From Algibacillus agarilyticus (GTDB lineage: Bacteria > Pseudomonadota > Gammaproteobacteria > Enterobacterales > Alteromonadaceae): a DNA stretch of 64,000 nucleotides. The stretch is taken from NCBI RefSeq assembly GCF_003286125.1, contig NZ_QMED01000004.1, positions 62,001 through 126,000 on the forward strand, written 5' to 3'. The notes under the pieces are model-generated. The model was not told where the DNA came from and ran no database searches. It was given only the letters and a program-made list of their open reading frames with translations. The position numbers and the translations under genes are program-made. Positions 61,310 to 64,000 of this stretch are shown in pieces (position 1 is the first letter of the stretch; every line of letters starts with the position of its first letter).

Positions 61310-64000
61310 ATGTCTACATTTTTCAAAAGAAGCAAATGCACACACATTATTGCGACGGCATTAGCCACACTTAGCTTTAATAGTATCGCAGCAGAAACAA
61401 CCATCACGATAGACCCAAATACACAAAAATATATCGGTGATAACTCTGAACTAAACCGTGCCAAATTTTTTAATTTACACTCTACACCAACGAGCTCTGA
61501 ATACACGCCGGCCGATCTGCAACTCATAACAGAAGAGCTTAATGCCGGTTTTGGCCGTTCATTTTGGAGCCCAATCTCTGCAAGTGGCAATACCCTATAT
61601 CCAACAACCGAATACGCACAAACCAATGGCGCAGTGAACATTGAAAACTTAAAAGCCAACCCACTCTTCCCGTATATTGATAATCGATTAATTGTTACTG
61701 ATCACCCCTATAACGTTATGCGTGAAGGTAATAACCCAATCGAGGGTGCACGTTGGGCCGCTGACTATTTTGAACATTATTATGACGATGCAACACGCCC
61801 ACTGTTTTATGAGCCAATGAATGAACCCTTTGTGCATGCGCAAGATTTTGTAGATGGGCCTTGGGATCCGGCTCAAAATTTAATCGTACAAGATCAAATG
61901 ACGGAATGGTTTAAAGAAATTGGCAGTGAATTTGATCGTCGAAACATCAACACCAAAATTATTGGTTACTCATCTGCTTGGCCTTCAATGGAACTCGATG
62001 ATTTTGACCATTGGAATACACGCCAAAAGCGTTTTATGGATGTAGCCGGTGAATATATGGATGCGTTTTCGTTTCATTTATACGATGGCGTCAATGTGAC
62101 AGGTCAAGATAATATTCGTTCAGGCAGCAACGCCGAAGCCATTATGGATTTAATAGAAACTTACAGTCATTATAAATGGGACACCGTTAAGCCACATGCG
62201 CTTTCTGAATATGGCGGCATTATTGATGGCTACGAAGGTGTTGATTACAGCCCAGAGCGAAGCTCACAAGAACTTCGTGCACTCAACCACCTGCTCTTTA
62301 GTGCGCTAGCACGTGAAGATAGATTATTAACCTCAATACCTTTTATAACCGGTAAAGCAACGTGGTTTTACGAGGCCAATAACTTCCAACCTTATTCAGC
62401 CGCCATGTTTAGACCAGATCCGGATAAAATTATCGGTAATAAAGTCAATGGATTTTTACTCACTGAAAAAGCGAAATTCTTCCAACTGTGGTCTGAAGTT
62501 AAAGGCAATCGTATTGCTATCAATGAGCAAGATCCCGACCTAGCGGCTCAAGCATTTGCTTACGGACCTAAAGTTTATGTCGCATTAAACAACTTAGAAG
62601 ACGATACAAAATCAATTGCACTTAACTTTATTAACGATTTAACCCAGGTTGAACAGGTTAGAATTAAGCGCTTAAACATCCCTTATGGCGAAGCCGCCAT
62701 TTACACCGATGAAACAGCCAACAACGCACCTAATGAACTGATTTTAGCCGCTCACGAAACCGTGATAGTTGAATACAAATTTGCACAAGCCTTTAAACAA
62801 AATAGTATTGTGCGTACACAAAGCTATTACGCAGATGAACATTTACAACCCATCACCGCCGATACCGAGATTGTTTTTAATATTAATGATGTCGATTTGA
62901 ACATTAATGAAGCCTCATTTGCCGACTTTATGGAAAAGCAGTTTATCGTTAACGAAGCGGCGGCATTAGCGGTTAAACCAAAACACTACGCAAAATTACA
63001 AGAAAAGTTAATCAAATTAGATGCGCGTTTTGCTAACATTAAAGCCAAGCACCCAGATGATTGGCAAACCAGTAAACGCTTAAGCAAACTGGTTGCTCGC
63101 ACACAGTTAAATACACAAGCAGCACGTGCGCTTAATTTACACTACCATTTAAACGGCAAAAGCAGTGATAACAACACAGCCATGTTAAGAATGGGGATTG
63201 GTCGTAAACATGAAAAATCAAAAGCACCTGCCTTATTAGTGAATGGTAACCCTGTAACAGTACCAAACGATTGGGCAGGTTATGACCAAGCCGCACGCAG
63301 CGACTTCTTTGGTTCTATTGAAATTCCGGTTCCCGCAGAATATTTACAAACTAACAATGTTGTATCGGTGACCTTCCCTGATTCAGACGGTCGTGTTAGT
63401 TCAATGATATTAGAAGTCGAAACACCTGAATCCATGCAATCTGTCGCCGTTTCGGGTATCTCACTAAACCAGTCAGATTGGCAAATTAACAAAGATAAAC
63501 CAAGACGTATTGTCGCTAACGTGGCGCCATTAAACGCTACTCAAAAATTTGTTACCTGGCAGTCAAGTGATACCAATATTGCCACTATTGATAACGATGG
63601 AATGGTAACCCCAATTCAACCGGGTTTTTTCACTATTACAGCAACAACACTTGATGGTGGTTTTACCGCAACGACACACGTTGAAGTATTAGATCAATTA
63701 TCAATCAATAATACCGTCACCATTATTGAAGATACCAGTGATGAAATAGCAAGTGATACTTACACCATTAGAGTCGCTTATTCATCGGATGTTGAACGTG
63801 ACATTGGAATTGAAATGCGATCACCCACCAACCAATGGCTAGGCGCGACTAAAACCACAGTGCCGGCGGGTGAAGGCGAAGTCGATTTAGTTTTAACATT
63901 TGCAGAGCCTCTTGCAGCGGGCACGGGTTATAAATGGATCACAGGCCTTAGAACAGTAGAGGGTGATTGGCGCACTAATGTTGATTCTCATACACTTAGT
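61310..64000 (+). CDS. GH86 beta-agarase/porphyranase with Big2 domain (3' truncated by window edge)
   Basis: The frame runs from the ATG at 61310 (AGAGGT just upstream) to the window end without a stop, so 897 codons are visible. A signal peptide ends near SIAA (residue 29). The catalytic barrel is GH86-like: FYEPMNEPF carries the acid/base Glu (E172) and HALSEYGG the nucleophile (E300). A beta-sandwich follows the barrel (residues ~430-490), then a helical stretch and a sugar-binding-like module (~600-700). Next is a Big2 Ig domain (~711-793: FVTWQSSDTNIATIDNDGMVTP) and the start of another sandwich. GH86 enzymes cut agarose or porphyran internally; which one is unclear. It is divergent from the sulfatase. 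Confidence 0.88.
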   Translation, partial: MSTFFKRSKCTHIIATALATLSFNSIAAETTITIDPNTQKYIGDNSELNRAKFFNLHSTPTSSEYTPADLQLITEELNAGFGRSFWSPISASGNTLYPTTEYAQTNGAVNIENLKANPLFPYIDNRLIVTDHPYNVMREGNNPIEGARWAADYFEHYYDDATRPLFYEPMNEPFVHAQDFVDGPWDPAQNLIVQDQMTEWFKEIGSEFDRRNINTKIIGYSSAWPSMELDDFDHWNTRQKRFMDVAGEYMDAFSFHLYDGVNVTGQDNIRSGSNAEAIMDLIETYSHYKWDTVKPHALSEYGGIIDGYEGVDYSPERSSQELRALNHLLFSALAREDRLLTSIPFITGKATWFYEANNFQPYSAAMFRPDPDKIIGNKVNGFLLTEKAKFFQLWSEVKGNRIAINEQDPDLAAQAFAYGPKVYVALNNLEDDTKSIALNFINDLTQVEQVRIKRLNIPYGEAAIYTDETANNAPNELILAAHETVIVEYKFAQAFKQNSIVRTQSYYADEHLQPITADTEIVFNINDVDLNINEASFADFMEKQFIVNEAAALAVKPKHYAKLQEKLIKLDARFANIKAKHPDDWQTSKRLSKLVARTQLNTQAARALNLHYHLNGKSSDNNTAMLRMGIGRKHEKSKAPALLVNGNPVTVPNDWAGYDQAARSDFFGSIEIPVPAEYLQTNNVVSVTFPDSDGRVSSMILEVETPESMQSVAVSGISLNQSDWQINKDKPRRIVANVAPLNATQKFVTWQSSDTNIATIDNDGMVTPIQPGFFTITATTLDGGFTATTHVEVLDQLSINNTVTIIEDTSDEIASDTYTIRVAYSSDVERDIGIEMRSPTNQWLGATKTTVPAGEGEVDLVLTFAEPLAAGTGYKWITGLRTVEGDWRTNVDSHTLS

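Noticed and set aside
61306-61876. Leftward ORFs at 61306-61659 and 61688-61876
   Set aside because: They lie opposite the GH86 coding frame, which has a signal peptide, catalytic motifs and a ribosome site.
1-64000. CRISPR array
   Set aside because: No series of regular direct repeats with unique spacers was found; the two hairpin repeats at 60820 are directly adjacent without spacers.

Overview
The window is a chromosomal segment of a low-GC, Gram-negative marine gammaproteobacterium, most likely an agar- or porphyran-degrading member of the Alteromonadales (Catenovulum, Paraglaciecola and relatives are plausible; this is inferred from gene content, no database was searched). The clues are the yqcC-truC-yqcA / DUF3549-DUF3301-rdgC housekeeping block, a FlgT/FlgO/FlgP flagellar H-ring cluster, a giant TonB-dependent receptor beside a tryptophan-halogenase-like gene, and several algal-galactan enzymes (GH16, two GH2, GH86, sulfatase).

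Layout. 1-4.0 kb: 3' part of a large secreted PKD-repeat protein ending in a YHYH domain. 4.1-7.3 kb: flagellar H-ring genes, with flgO-flgP-flgO-paralogue leftward and flgT rightward from a shared control region carrying two face-to-face sigma-54 promoter matches. 7.3-9.3 kb: an orphan ParA-type ATPase with a small partner gene, a perfect 10-bp dyad, and an unknown membrane protein. 9.46-9.82 kb: tmRNA (ssrA).

10.0-26.9 kb: a complete DNA phosphorothioation defence island. dndA points left and dndBCDE point right from a control region with a palindrome. The restriction operon dptF-dptG-dptH runs towards them and continues without a gap into two extra genes, a GHKL (Hsp90/MutL-type) ATPase and a Rossmann/methyltransferase-like protein. 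The modification and restriction operons collide tail to tail, overlap by 2 bp, and share a bidirectional terminator that lies inside the dndE reading frame. Upstream of dptF is a short relic of a second, diverged dptF. It suggests that the present restriction module replaced an older one in place.

27.1-33.5 kb: a quinone/aromatic stress cluster (DODA dioxygenase, glutathionyl-hydroquinone reductase, DoxX, divergent LysR), then a subclass-B1-like metallo-beta-lactamase with a small membrane protein, and a Sel1-repeat protein with two TonB C-terminal domains.

33.8-52.8 kb plus 59.0-64.0 kb: a red-algal galactan utilisation locus. GH86 and GH16 would cut the polymer, the sulfatase would desulfate it, the TonB-dependent receptor and a Big2-domain lipoprotein would capture and import oligosaccharides, two GH2 enzymes would release galactose, and an AraC protein probably regulates. 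A class-III-like alcohol dehydrogenase and an S-formylglutathione-hydrolase-like esterase look like formaldehyde disposal, which would fit oxidative demethylation of 6-O-methyl-galactose. A mutarotase and a UxaA-family dehydratase would handle sugar acids. The locus is interrupted at 53.7-58.7 kb by ordinary housekeeping genes. Three kinds of intergenic repeat (two MITE-like copies, a palindrome-rich block, a tandem hairpin repeat) fill the larger gaps.
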